Origin: Theileria orientalis strain Shintoku
Taxonomy: Eukaryota > Apicomplexa > Aconoidasida > Piroplasmida > Theileriidae
Direction of reading: 5' to 3'
DNA length: 64,000 bases
NCBI RefSeq assembly: GCF_000740895.1
Contig: NC_025260.1
Coordinates: 1,530,001 to 1,594,000 of the forward strand
The stretch's first letter is position 1; each line of letters starts with the position of its first letter. The notes beneath the pieces are model-generated. The model did no database searches. It had not been told where the DNA came from and was given only the letters and a program-made list of their open reading frames with translations. The position numbers and the translations under genes are program-made. Shown here piece after piece: positions 10,385 through 21,080 of this stretch.

Positions 10385-13300
10385 ATGGAAGACGACCCTT
10401 TTAGGGACAATTCACAAACAGTGTTAACTTGCAATGATAAAAACTACTTAAATTCCATAATTTCTGGTGATTTAAATGAAACTGTATCATATTTTAATGA
10501 TTATTCGGAAGGTAATGTTCCATTTTAATTCTGACGTAACTTGTAGAGGAAACGGAATTGTACATTAACACATTGCTGAACCGGCTTACAGCACTGGATA
10601 AAGATATCTGGTACTCAGTAGAGGTACGTGAGCAGCCTCACGGTTGATTGTAGGTTATTCAAAGCAACGCCTGCGGAAGCCTGAATGACCTGCGTGACAT
10701 CCTGAAGAGTCTGCCCGATAGGGACGTGGAATTTAAAAAACTGGCAGAGCCGCTGAAGAGAGTTGAGAACTTGACGGTGTCAATCGAGCGCAAGTACGAC
10801 AAAACGTATAAGCTCCGCCAACTGAAGAACTTGAAAGCACTGCTGACGAGTAACCAGAAGGTGCTGTCGCTCATTTATAACTGGGACGACAACATTAAGT
10901 CGGTGCAGGCGCTGATCGCCTCATACCTATCGCACAAAGAAAGCTTTAACCTGTCGAACAAGGAGTCGTTCACCAGTCAGAGGGCGGACGCCAGAATGAA
11001 GAGGTACCTAATACTAGGGTCAGACGGGTTCGGCATGGAGGACCTGGACGAGTTGAAGCAAATATTATCGCAGCTGAAGAGCGACTACGACACGTGCCTG
11101 AACAACGTGGTTAACACGAACATCCCGCAGACGCTGGGAATAATAATGGACAAGTACTACATCATCCTCGAGGACTTGACAGTGGACATAGTGCACTTCG
11201 TCCTCCTCTCGTACAACTTCTACAGCCTGGTGAAGCTGGATCTGGGATACCAGGAGGATCAGGGAGATCAGGGCACTAAGGGAAGAGCAAAGGAATTTAA
11301 CGCAGACGTGGCAATACGGCAGATTAAACTTGATAAGGCTGCGGAAGACAAGGTGAAGAGTGCGCTGGAGAGATACGTGAAGTACTACATTCTCGAGGAC
11401 GGAAATGGAAACATGAACCTGCTGAACAGGCACCTGAAAAACAAACTGGAGGAGCTGTTCATGAACCAGCTGAGACTGCTGTGCGCAGAGAAGGGGCTCG
11501 ACCTGTTTGCACGCAACAAGGAGGAAGTGGACCTGCCGAGTCACCTGGAGGACCTGAGCAGCATACTCAACTCGTTCTTAAAGTACCTGTTCCTAGTGTT
11601 CACGGCCTTCAAGGGCCCATTCTACTCCATGGCAGGGCTGTACGTAGAATATAACCAAGGTAACCGCGCACTCATTTTATAAACACGTAGGCGTCGTGGA
11701 AGGATTTGAGGCAGACGACCGCAGTAAATTGAGGAGGGAGAGGTCGTTTGGTAAGGAAGGCAGCGAAGTGTCACTAGAGGACCAGCTGGAGGAGAGTTTT
11801 AGAAAACTGGTAGTCAACACACTGTCGGCGTGCATTTTGAACAGCAACGTGTTCTACCTAGTGTCCACGCTGAAGGACGATGAGGCCTTGCACAGGTGCC
11901 TGACTGCAATATTCACGACCTTCGAGGACATATTTGTCAAATTCAGGCAGTACTTGAAGTACTTGACGATAGACTCACACCTGGTAAGCTAGGTCTACGT
12001 GTTATTCATGCCTTATTGGATAGCGTAATCCTTACAGGCCTGTATTAGCTGATAGTGTAATGCTTACAGGGTGTCATTAGTGGTAAACGCGTTAGTGTAT
12101 TTACGAGTCACTGATTGACACAAATAACGACTTTTTTAGGAGTACATGAATTTTATACCCTTTGACATACTGGACAAGTATATCAGCATTGTGCACAGCA
12201 GGTCTGAGGCTTCGTTGGCAAAGTATCAGCACAACTACAGCGAGTTCGGCGAGTGCGTCAACGGGTTCAAGCACCTGCTGAATCAGCTGAACAACTTGCA
12301 GGCGGCGAATGAGTCTGACGCTGGCCGGACTGCCGCAGGTGCTGCCGGCTCTCAAGCTGCCACTGCTGACTCCGACAGTGGCGAGAGGGATCCGCACACA
12401 GTGCTGAATTGGCTGCACGTATACTGCGCGTTGAACGCAGCAAAAGTTGAGTTTGATTTGACATGTGATCAGGTGGCAAAGTACGTCACGGGCCACTTCA
12501 GCGGCACTACTCCGAAGGTGCAAACGAACCCTATCAACACTGCGTTTGAAGTCAAGTGCCGCGACTTCATGCTGGAGCTGCTGGAGCTGCAAAAGGGAAT
12601 CGTCGGCAGCGTAGAGTCACTCCTGGCGTCGTTAAACCCGCAGTTTCTCAACACGATGGACCGGAACGTGCTCAACTGTCTAAAGGAGAAGCACGATTGG
12701 AAGCTGAGCGCGAAGATGCTGGACCCGTTTCGCGAGGTCGTCTTCGGCCACAGGGAGAGCGCCGAGCTGGTGAAGGAGTTTGAAATGAACTCACTGCTCT
12801 ACTCAATATCGCAGAACGTGGCCAGGTTCATATCAAGGAGCTCGTCGTACCTCCTGCAGTTCTACCACCAGCCAATACTGTCAAACACCGCGCCGAGTGC
12901 TTCAGGCCATGAAGTTCCACAGACCGATTCCGAAGTAGGTTTTACATTTATTAATATGGTTATTTATTCGTTTGTTGCCCTATTCGGTTACTTACTCAGT
13001 CATTCACTGACTCAGTTAGTTATTTAGTCACTGATTTGCTGACTAGTTTACCTATATATATTGTTACATAGTTACATATTCAGTTACTTAGTTACATATC
13101 CAGTTACTTACTCATCCAGATATGACCTAGCATTGTACAACCCTCCATTTCTTTTTAGAATGTGAACATGTACGTTGAACTCATTGGAGAGTACTACATC
13201 AACCTGATATCGGCCTACTACGAGCACAGTGAGACTTTTGCGGTTCTTCAGAGGTCAATGGAGCTGTTCATCGACTCCGAGTTCGAGAGTCTGGCAAACC

Positions 13301-13410
13301 TGAAGCCGAAAGTGCCCCCGTCTAGCTACAGGAGCAACCTCGAGTATCTGATCAAAATTGCAAAGCTGCTAAAGATCAACACTGCAGACTCGCTGTCCAT
13401 GCTAATTTAG
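10385..13410 (+). CDS. COG2-like subunit of a Golgi tethering complex
   Basis: Six exons that keep frame: 10385-10511, 10547-10623, 10654-11659, 11691-11983, 12140-12934 and 13159-13410, together about 850 residues. The N-terminal part carries an acidic MEDDPFRDNS start, then a helical segment in which an L-x-x-L-x-x-x-L core leads to SLNDLRDILKSLPDRDVEF and LAEPLKRVENLTVSIERKYD. That arrangement resembles the COG2/Vps52-type N-terminus, in which L-x-x-L-x-x-P-L-x-x-L precedes a coiled coil. The rest is long, all-helical and soluble. COG is a multi-subunit tether for retrograde vesicles at the Golgi. The assignment rests on the N-terminal pattern and overall build. An exocyst or GARP subunit of the same CATCHR superfamily is possible. 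The intron at 12935-13158 is full of short imperfect repeats. Confidence 0.55.
12935..13158 (+). repeat. Repeat-rich intron of the COG2-like gene
   Basis: The intron contains reiterated cagttactta / gttacatat and tcactgact units over about 13000-13125. These units appear to have expanded within the intron. Confidence 0.55.
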
Positions 13411-13662
13411 CCTTTACTGCGTTGCACCTATATGTTAGTTGTTCAGCCTACTCCCCTGATTTGTATTTTGTGCAAGTCCACTGAGTAACAGGATCCGTGC
13501 TCCCGGTATCGCTAAACTCTGGCCACTGCACATAACTGCACATTGCAAATCCTTTCGCACAACACCAAAACAAGTAACAGCGTGCTAACTAAACGTAAAA
13601 TGGTGTACCACAAAAAACGGAACAGTAACATTAGTTCTACTGCACTTAACCCTCTTCTTCAA

Positions 13663-16600
13663 CTACGATGATACGTTTGACACCAGCACTATGCCCTCGA
13701 GGTAGGGCGAGAGCGACTCCATGTCCTCGGTCGCGAGCTCCGCGCGCTCGCCGACGCCGATGAGCACTGGCGACTTGTGGGTCTGAAAGCCCGAGATCCT
13801 GCGCTGCTTCCCCGCGGTGCCGATCGTGTCGACCGAGGCGCCCACGCGCACGGGCACGTTGACCACCTGCAGCTCCGTGTTCAGCGTCACGAGCCAGCGC
13901 GGCCTGATTGCCATGCCGAGGAAGAGCATCAGGAAGGGGAAGTCCTCGCAGACGAGGCTGCGCAGGTCCAGCGCCGAGAAGAGCACGACCGCGAGGCCCG
14001 CGAGCGCCACCTTGTTGAGCAGGAAGCCCTCGGAGTGCAGCGGACTCAGCGTGAGCGTGCCCTTGCCCATGAAGAGCAGGCCCACGCTCACCCTGAGCAC
14101 GTACATGAGCGTCGCGTCGCGGTAGGAGTGCTTCGCGATCGTCTGGAAGAGCTGCGAGACGCGCGAGTTGTTCGTGCCTGCGCCCACGAGGCCCAGCGCC
14201 AGGATCGCGTTCAGCGAGACTTCGCGGTCCGAGTCGTGCGTCAGCTTCGAGAGCAGCGATACGATCTGCGGCGCCGGGTTCGACATGTTGACGAGCGCCA
14301 CTGCCAGCGGCACTGCTCTCCTTTCCTGGACTGTTCCGCACTGCAGCGGGTGCTCGAGCAGCCTCACGAGCATGCCCGAGCCTATGTTTTCGCCCAGGCT
14401 CAGCAGCGCGATGCAGAGCACCGACACTCCGTACAGCTCCTCCAGGTTCCTTTCCTGGTCGTCGTCCTTCACGTCGCTTTGCGCGGCGTTACCAGAACTC
14501 GTGTTAGCGTTGTTACTGGTACTGGTATTGGCGTTGCCCGAACTAGTGTTACCTGAATTAGTGTTACCCGAACTAGTGTTAGCGTTACTGGTGGCACTTG
14601 CGGACGCACTATCACTACCGGTGGTACCGCCGCCAGATGCGCCGTTGATGCTCCCCGACGACGTCGTGCTGCTGCCGCTGGTGTTCGTGCCCACCGTCGC
14701 GTTGTTGCTGCCTGCGCCCTGGGAGCCCCCGCTCACCGTCTGCCCTGCGCTCGTCTGCGGCCCGCTGCCCAGCGGCTGCGTGCTCGTGTTGAAGGCCAGG
14801 CCTCCCAGCAGCGCTCCGCCCGCCAGCGCCGCCTCTCCGCTCAGCGAGGGCTGGATGCCCTGCGTCACCTGCCCAGTCACGCTGTCGCCCATTCCCGGGT
14901 GCAAATTCGCGTTCTGCTTGTCGAACGGCGCCACGTCCAGGTCCATGTCCATGCTGTCCTTGTCCGTCGCCGCCGGCGCCTCTTCCTGCGCCGTCTTCGA
15001 GGAGATGAGGTTTTTGAGCAGGCTCTGTATCTTCAGCACGTCGCCCGAGGTCGCGTAGGCGAACGACTCCACCACCGTCACTGCCACCTTCTCGAGGGGG
15101 CCCAGCACCTTCAGCGCCTCCAGCAGCGGCTCGCAGAGCTCTCCTCTGCAGAGCTGGAGCAGTCCCAGGCTCAGCAGGTACATTCTCACGTGCTTGTAGT
15201 TGACTCCCTTTCTTTCGGGGCCGGCGCTCCCTCGGTCGCTCTTGCTCGTCACTCCCGAGGCTCCGCCCATCCCTGCTGCCGAGACTGGCGTCGGGTTGTA
15301 TGACTCGTAGCTCGTCAGGTACTCCATCAGCACCTGCAGGATCGCCTCCGACGACTCCTGGTTCCCCGTGCCCACGAACATGATTGAGAGTGCGAGGCTG
15401 CTGAAGAGCGAGCACTCTACGCTGCTCAGGTCTATCACCAGTGGTATCAGCAGCTCCAGCAGGTCCATTCTGTTTGTCGCTCCGTACGCGAAGCCCAGTC
15501 CCAGGATCGCTCCCAGGCGCTCCAGGTAGTTCGTCGAGTCCAGCTTATCCGTCAGCAGTCCGTGTATTGGGTCCATTTCCGACATGACTCCGCAGCTCAC
15601 CAGCCCGAAGGCTGCGTATGATCCTGAGCGCACGTACTGGTCTGAGCTGTACTGGTACTTGTCGATTGCCGAGAGCCCCTCGTCCAGGTTCCACAGGTGC
15701 ACCAGCCCCAGACTTGCGCTTGCGCACATAAGCCCGTAGCCCTGGTGCTTAAACACCCACTCTCCGTCCTTCGGCTTAAACAGCTCTGCTGCTGCGTTCG
15801 TCGTCGACGTCGCTGCTGAACTTCCATCTCCTGCTGCAGTGCTCATTCCTTCTGTGCTACTTCTTCCACTTCCACTTCCAGTTCCATCTCCTCTTTCTCC
15901 CTCGCCGCTTCCCTCCGCGTACACTGATGACGGCCTATATTGCGGGTTAATCAGCTTTTCCATTGAGCTTCCGCAGTTGATGAACGCGCTCACGAACGTG
16001 TACGACAGGTTATCTCTTGCTGAGTCTATCGATACTCCTGAGAGCGTCTGGTTTAGCGAGAGGTTACTCTTCGAGGGGTACCCCTTGAACACTTCGCTCG
16101 GGTGCTTCGGCTCCAGTATGTCCAGCTCCTTGCACATCGACATGAAGAGGCTGCTTCTGTTTTCTCCTCTGTTCAGGTACACCAGCGTTTCGTCCAGCTC
16201 CGCGTCGTTTTCTCCCGTCTCCCCGTCCAGGTTCATCCTTCCCGAGCTTACCTCGTCCACTGCCATCCTCGAGCCTCCTCCTAGCCCGTAGCTCAACGAC
16301 ACACTCGTTCCGTAGCCTGATAAAGCCCCTGGTCTTCCCATTTTACTGCTGATTGCTGCTGCTGACGCTGCAAGCTCACTCGTCGCCAGCGTGTTGATGT
16401 ACAGGTTACTCGTGTTCAGGAAGAGCGAGACTTGCTTCAGCACATTTTTGTCCTCGCAGCTGTTCAGCACCTCCATCACTCTCACGTGGTCGTTAAGCTT
16501 CAGTGCTATTCTCACTGCCTCCACGTACCTCTTGTTTCTCAGGAGCAGTTCGTAGGTCACGTGCAGTATTCTCGCCGACTCGTTGTACGTTGCTCCGTAG

Positions 16601-17559
16601 AACGAGATTGAGGCCAGGTAGTTGGTCACTCTCGTCACGAGGTCGTGGTCGTCAGACACCTTTTCTCTTATCGACTCGATTCTGTCCACTTCCAGCAGCA
16701 GGTCGATTGCGTCGAACTCGAACCCGTTTGCTACCCAGTACGTCGTCATTTCCTCTATCAGCTTCAGCGTCTCCTCGATAACCAGGTTAACGTTGTTTTC
16801 CAGGACCACTGTCTGCCTTGTGTTTTTCGGCTTTCCTTCCTTTTCCACGTTTCCGTTTTTGTGCAACTCCTTGTGTGTTCCGTATTTATTAAGGTGGAAC
16901 TTTTTCCCCAGCAGGTAATTAACGTATGCCTGCCTCGTCGACGCCATTGCGAAGTACGCCACTATCTGCGAGGACAGTGACGTCAGGTACTCGTTCCCCC
17001 AGTCGTTTACCTTTCTCTTTCTCAGCAGCTCCTTCGTCTTTTCGCTAATTTTATAGCTGTATCTGTCATCTTTAAACTCCACGGTCTCTCTTCCGTGTCC
17101 GTTAATTTGCGGGCCCACGTTTATCTGCGTCAGCAGCCTTGCTGCCACCAGGTTCGCCTCCAGCTTGTACAGCAGCAACTTAAACGACGGTGTCTCCTCC
17201 TTCTCCGTCTCCTCCTTCTTTTCTCCCTTCGGTGCTGGCTCCGACATGTTTATTGCCTCCAGGAAACTCACTAGCTCCAGCAGCAGCACCAGCGCGTAGT
17301 TATCCTCTCCGTTCGTCATCGTGTAGCGCTTATAGTACTCGTCCAGTGCCACCTTGTGTGAAATCAGGAACTGCAGCGCCTTCGGGATCGTCGAAATGTT
17401 TCCGAAGTCGTTCGTCGCGTGGTCCACCAGCTTCAGCAGTATCGTCTCCGACTGACTGCTCGTCAGATCCAGGTTCAACAGTTCCGCTACCAAAGAATCA
17501 AGTTCCTCCTTATACGACTCGTCGGCTTCGCTCAATTTTTCCTTACTTTTCGAAGCCAT
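13663..17559 (-). CDS. RPN1: 26S proteasome regulatory subunit RPN1 (base scaffold) with low-complexity inserts
   Basis: Single exon of 1298 residues, ATG at 17559. The PC-repeat solenoid is clear: KHQGYGLMCASASLGLVHLW, NLDEGLSAIDKYQYSSD, YVRSGSYAAFGLVSCGV and LERLGAILGLGFAYGATN match RPN1/PSMD2 repeats, and a second half carries LSLGLLQLCRGEL and SLNAILALGLVGAGTNNSR. RPN1 is the base scaffold that docks ubiquitin receptors and shuttle factors. The usual length is about 900-1000 residues. The excess here comes mainly from a Ser/Gly-rich insert (about residues 560-590) and a long Ser/Thr/Asn/Gly tract (about 930-1025, bases 14490-14760) between repeats. The C-terminal toroid-closing part is present. 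Convergent with the COG2-like gene; RPT1 is nearby. Confidence 0.95.
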   Translation of the reverse strand: MASKSKEKLSEADESYKEELDSLVAELLNLDLTSSQSETILLKLVDHATNDFGNISTIPKALQFLISHKVALDEYYKRYTMTNGEDNYALVLLLELVSFLEAINMSEPAPKGEKKEETEKEETPSFKLLLYKLEANLVAARLLTQINVGPQINGHGRETVEFKDDRYSYKISEKTKELLRKRKVNDWGNEYLTSLSSQIVAYFAMASTRQAYVNYLLGKKFHLNKYGTHKELHKNGNVEKEGKPKNTRQTVVLENNVNLVIEETLKLIEEMTTYWVANGFEFDAIDLLLEVDRIESIREKVSDDHDLVTRVTNYLASISFYGATYNESARILHVTYELLLRNKRYVEAVRIALKLNDHVRVMEVLNSCEDKNVLKQVSLFLNTSNLYINTLATSELAASAAAISSKMGRPGALSGYGTSVSLSYGLGGGSRMAVDEVSSGRMNLDGETGENDAELDETLVYLNRGENRSSLFMSMCKELDILEPKHPSEVFKGYPSKSNLSLNQTLSGVSIDSARDNLSYTFVSAFINCGSSMEKLINPQYRPSSVYAEGSGEGERGDGTGSGSGRSSTEGMSTAAGDGSSAATSTTNAAAELFKPKDGEWVFKHQGYGLMCASASLGLVHLWNLDEGLSAIDKYQYSSDQYVRSGSYAAFGLVSCGVMSEMDPIHGLLTDKLDSTNYLERLGAILGLGFAYGATNRMDLLELLIPLVIDLSSVECSLFSSLALSIMFVGTGNQESSEAILQVLMEYLTSYESYNPTPVSAAGMGGASGVTSKSDRGSAGPERKGVNYKHVRMYLLSLGLLQLCRGELCEPLLEALKVLGPLEKVAVTVVESFAYATSGDVLKIQSLLKNLISSKTAQEEAPAATDKDSMDMDLDVAPFDKQNANLHPGMGDSVTGQVTQGIQPSLSGEAALAGGALLGGLAFNTSTQPLGSGPQTSAGQTVSGGSQGAGSNNATVGTNTSGSSTTSSGSINGASGGGTTGSDSASASATSNANTSSGNTNSGNTSSGNANTSTSNNANTSSGNAAQSDVKDDDQERNLEELYGVSVLCIALLSLGENIGSGMLVRLLEHPLQCGTVQERRAVPLAVALVNMSNPAPQIVSLLSKLTHDSDREVSLNAILALGLVGAGTNNSRVSQLFQTIAKHSYRDATLMYVLRVSVGLLFMGKGTLTLSPLHSEGFLLNKVALAGLAVVLFSALDLRSLVCEDFPFLMLFLGMAIRPRWLVTLNTELQVVNVPVRVGASVDTIGTAGKQRRISGFQTHKSPVLIGVGERAELATEDMESLSPYLEGIVLVSNVSS

Positions 17560-18309
17560 TTTATATCTATGATCAATTTATAAAAAATACACTAGTAAGT
17601 ACAAGATAATGCGATTGTCATCTATTTGAGATTTAATTTACAGAACAAGGTCCGGTGTTTAAAATTATAAACACCCCGCGTATCCTATTATAAAATTTAT
17701 GAGGAAGGAATGCTAAACTCGAAATAAACGTTACAACAGACACGTAATTAAAATAATTGAGTAGAAAGCAATTTAAATTATAGAATCCGACCCTAGTACG
17801 AAAAAATTAAGCAGAATGTAGATATATGAGACTAATATATGCCATTAAGGACTAAAATCAGAGGCCATTTTCTTATCAATATTCATAACATTAATGTGGG
17901 GAATCAAACAGTGTTAATTCCTCAATTATTAGATATTATTGCAATTTAAATTATTCGTTCCTTTTTTCATCTAAAGTTTTATATTATGTGTTTTGGTGAG
18001 TACCGCTCGCTCTCCACGATAATATTTTTTAGACACTACACATTTTAGCGTCAACATCGGTTTTAAAATTTTAATACCAAAGGGATATAGCAAACATATT
18101 CAGTATAATAATTATAATTGCTTGATTAACTGTGCATACCTTTATAATATAGTAAATGTGTACGCACTTTCATTAGTAAATTTCGGCTTGATGGATTTTT
18201 ATAGTCCTTGAATTTTTATTATACCAAATCGTAATTGCCACAATTACTATTATACATATGAAACAATCAATTTTGATCTATCGTTTTGACTGCAATTTGA
18301 GTTTTTAGT
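17560..18309. promoter_or_regulatory. Divergent spacer between RPN1 and the FHA protein gene
   Basis: About 750 bp of A+T-rich sequence between two divergently transcribed genes. No open frame or RNA gene was recognised. Both promoters must lie here, but no named element is visible. Confidence 0.5.
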
Positions 18310-20847
18310 ATGTCGCCCGTTATTGATCTAGGATCACTGAGGAGGTCTCCGCTGGTGAACCGAGTGAGGAATGTATACAGAAGCAACGCGCCTGACTCGG
18401 CACTGGAAACTCTTAGAATGGAGTCCGTGAATCTTTCGCACATTCGAGACCTTTCAACTGGCTTCAAAAGCTCGAGTTCGGACTCGAGCGAGGGCAGTTT
18501 CCAGAGGATCAACTTCGCCCACAGAAAAAGGTTCAACGAAAACGTGTTGAGAAGAAGCAGATCGAGATCGAGTGAATCTGCGAAGCTGGACAGAAAGAAC
18601 ACGTTTTCACAGCAGGAGAAGAGGAAAAACTACGGGGAAGACTCGGCAAGGTCGTCGCTGGACGAATTTGAAAGCCCACTGGATTCGGACTATAAGACGC
18701 CAAACAGGTCTCCTGAGAACCAGAGCCCGCTGGACATTTTGTTAAACTACAGGTCCTTGTCGGAAAGGTCCGACGACTTTAAGGACGCTCTGAGTCTGAG
18801 TTCGTATAGTAGTCTCCCGTCAGAATATGTTAAAGTGGAGAGGAGTCCGGAGAAGATTGTGGTTAAGTCTGAAGCACGGAAGGGAACTGTGCTAAGGCGT
18901 TCTTGCAGTGGCAGCAATGCGGAGTTGGTTGGCACGTCGGACAAGAACGAGTTGGATGATACCAGTGGACTAAAGAGTGGCGATAAGGGCGCGGAAGGCA
19001 TTGAACGCCTGAGTTACTCATTCGATAGGAGCGGCTACGTGTTTAGAATATTCTTTGAGCCGAAGCTGTCGACCTTCAAGGACACAAATCTGGTCCCCTC
19101 TAGAGTAATAGTAAACAGAACACCCTTTGTTATAGGCACGGATCCCACGTGCGACCTGGTGTTGTCGAAGAAAAAGTTTAAATTCATAGCACCCAAACAC
19201 TGTAAAATAACATTTCAATCCTCCTCAGCCTTCGGAGTCGGTGAATCGCCCTTCAGCTCCCCGAACATTACATACTGGAAGTCTCCTGACGGGACGCCCC
19301 AAAAGAGAACTAAGCTATCGCCGCCCCTCAGCGCAACTAATCTTAGAGTAAAAACGGAAGAAATGGGTTCAGAATCAGATGGGAGTGTAAAAGCAAACAT
19401 TAGAGGAACAGTAGGTTCACCTAATAGGAGTTTTGGTGGCATCGTCCCATTTAGAGTGAAGATAGGTAAACATTCGTCAAACTCGGTGATTTACGTGAAT
19501 AATTTCCTACTTAGAAAGGACCATTACCTGGAAAACGGAGACCTGGTGTCATTGGGGCATAAAGACTGTAATATAACATTTAGAATAGTGTTTCAAAACA
19601 GGAAGGAGTGCCAACTGCTGAAAAGTCAGCTGACGACACCAGCGACAGTTTCAACCGATGCACTGTCAAGTCGACTCAAGTCAGTTGATTTAACTGAGGA
19701 TACAGAAGGGGGCCAGAACATGATTGAAGATGCACACCCGGAAAACGACGATAGAATAGTGTTGTTCGAAGACAAAAACATCACGGGAGTAAAAATATTC
19801 GTGTTCCAAGTGTTTAACTACAACGTTAACGCGAACTACGAGGAAACATGCGAAGAGGACGAAAAGGAGGAAGACTTGGATGAAATATCAGAAAGTGGCC
19901 ATCCTGATAAGGTTGAAAGGGAATCAGAAGAGTACGAGTCGCAGTATAGACAGTCTGAAGGTGAGGTCCGGCAAGGCATGGGAAGTAGAGTGATGAGTCG
20001 CCAGAGGGAGACCGAAGAGTACTATAAGCTGAAAAGCCCGATGAGAAACTACAATGCGCTGAGGTCGCCGGCGAAAAGGAACACCAGAGACGTGCAGATA
20101 AAAAACCTGGAGGCGTTTAAGCCGGAGGCACTGATCGAAGTGTACAGCAGCTCGGAAAGAATGATGAGTGCACTGAGTAGCTATAACATGACGCAGGAGT
20201 CGAATTGGACAAATGATCAGTACGACAGTCAAAGCAGCGCGTACGAAAGTCAGGGGAACGTGCTGGGAAGCCAGGGAACAGTTTATAACAGCCAGAGCTA
20301 CTACACGGCGAGTCAGAACAGCACAGGACTGAACGAAGACGAGTACATGGACAAGGTGAAGTTCCTGAAGTCGATCATCCCGAACAACTTCCCAATCGCA
20401 ATAGATACAGCCAACAGCGTGAGCGGGTCAACGACGCCGAGGACCGGCAAAACGCGTTACAAACTGATAGGAATGGTACGAATAGAGTATATAGTCAGAT
20501 GAGTAGATATTGATGCGCTTATTTACGGAGATAATAAATGCTCGCAGGTTGACGCGTCGAATAACATGAACATATCGGAAATACTGCCGAGCATCGACGA
20601 ACTGGTGAGGAGGAACATCGACGAGGGGCTGGTGAACTTCCAAGTGGTTCTGAAGAAGTTCAACACGCCGGTCGACAGGAAGATGCTGGAAAACTCGTGG
20701 GTCTTCCAGCTGGAGTTCCTGGACGCAAACAGCCCGAAGATAAGAAGAGCAATCTTCAACCACGAAATGTTCAAGGAGAGGCCACAGGAGCTGGAAAGAG
20801 TGCTCAGGGAAAACAAGTGCAGAGTAATGTACATTAAAACAGACTGA
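18310..20847 (+). CDS. FHA-domain protein of unknown role
   Basis: Two exons, 18310-20475 and 20548-20847, give about 822 residues. The first 250 residues are Ser/Arg/Asp-rich and look disordered and phosphorylatable (SRSRSSESAK-type stretches). An FHA-like fold follows at about 262-435: the strand with FVIGTDPTCDLVLS, then APKHCKITF (the S/H-containing phosphothreonine loop region), a Ser-rich insert, and VIYVNNFLLRKDHYLENGD leading to LVSLGHKDCNITFRI. FHA domains bind phosphothreonine peptides. The middle is acidic (DEKEEDLDEISES type) and then Ser/Gln/Tyr-rich. The last exon is a compact charged helical domain ending CRVMYIKTD. I cannot match it to a named FHA protein. A nuclear or signalling role is an inference. 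Confidence 0.65.
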
Positions 20848-21080
20848 GAATCTGGAAACTAAGCTGATGCATAATATGTGTACATGATAGGGGTAGAATG
20901 AAAGCGATTGAGAGTTAATTGAGTAAAAGTGGAACGAAAAGTGAGCGATGGAGGGGAAAAAAGGGAAAAGTGCAGTAATTAACGAATAGAATCTTGATAG
21001 GCTGCCGTGTGGTGGTGTTGCTCCAGAAGTTTCCTCTCCGCCCAAAGAAACACAAATTCAGTCTAAACAAAGTATTTCAA

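Noticed and set aside
13777..14556. Long + frames antisense to RPN1
   Set aside because: RPN1 on the minus strand has clear PC repeats. The + frames are Arg/His/Glu-rich shadows of its biased codons.
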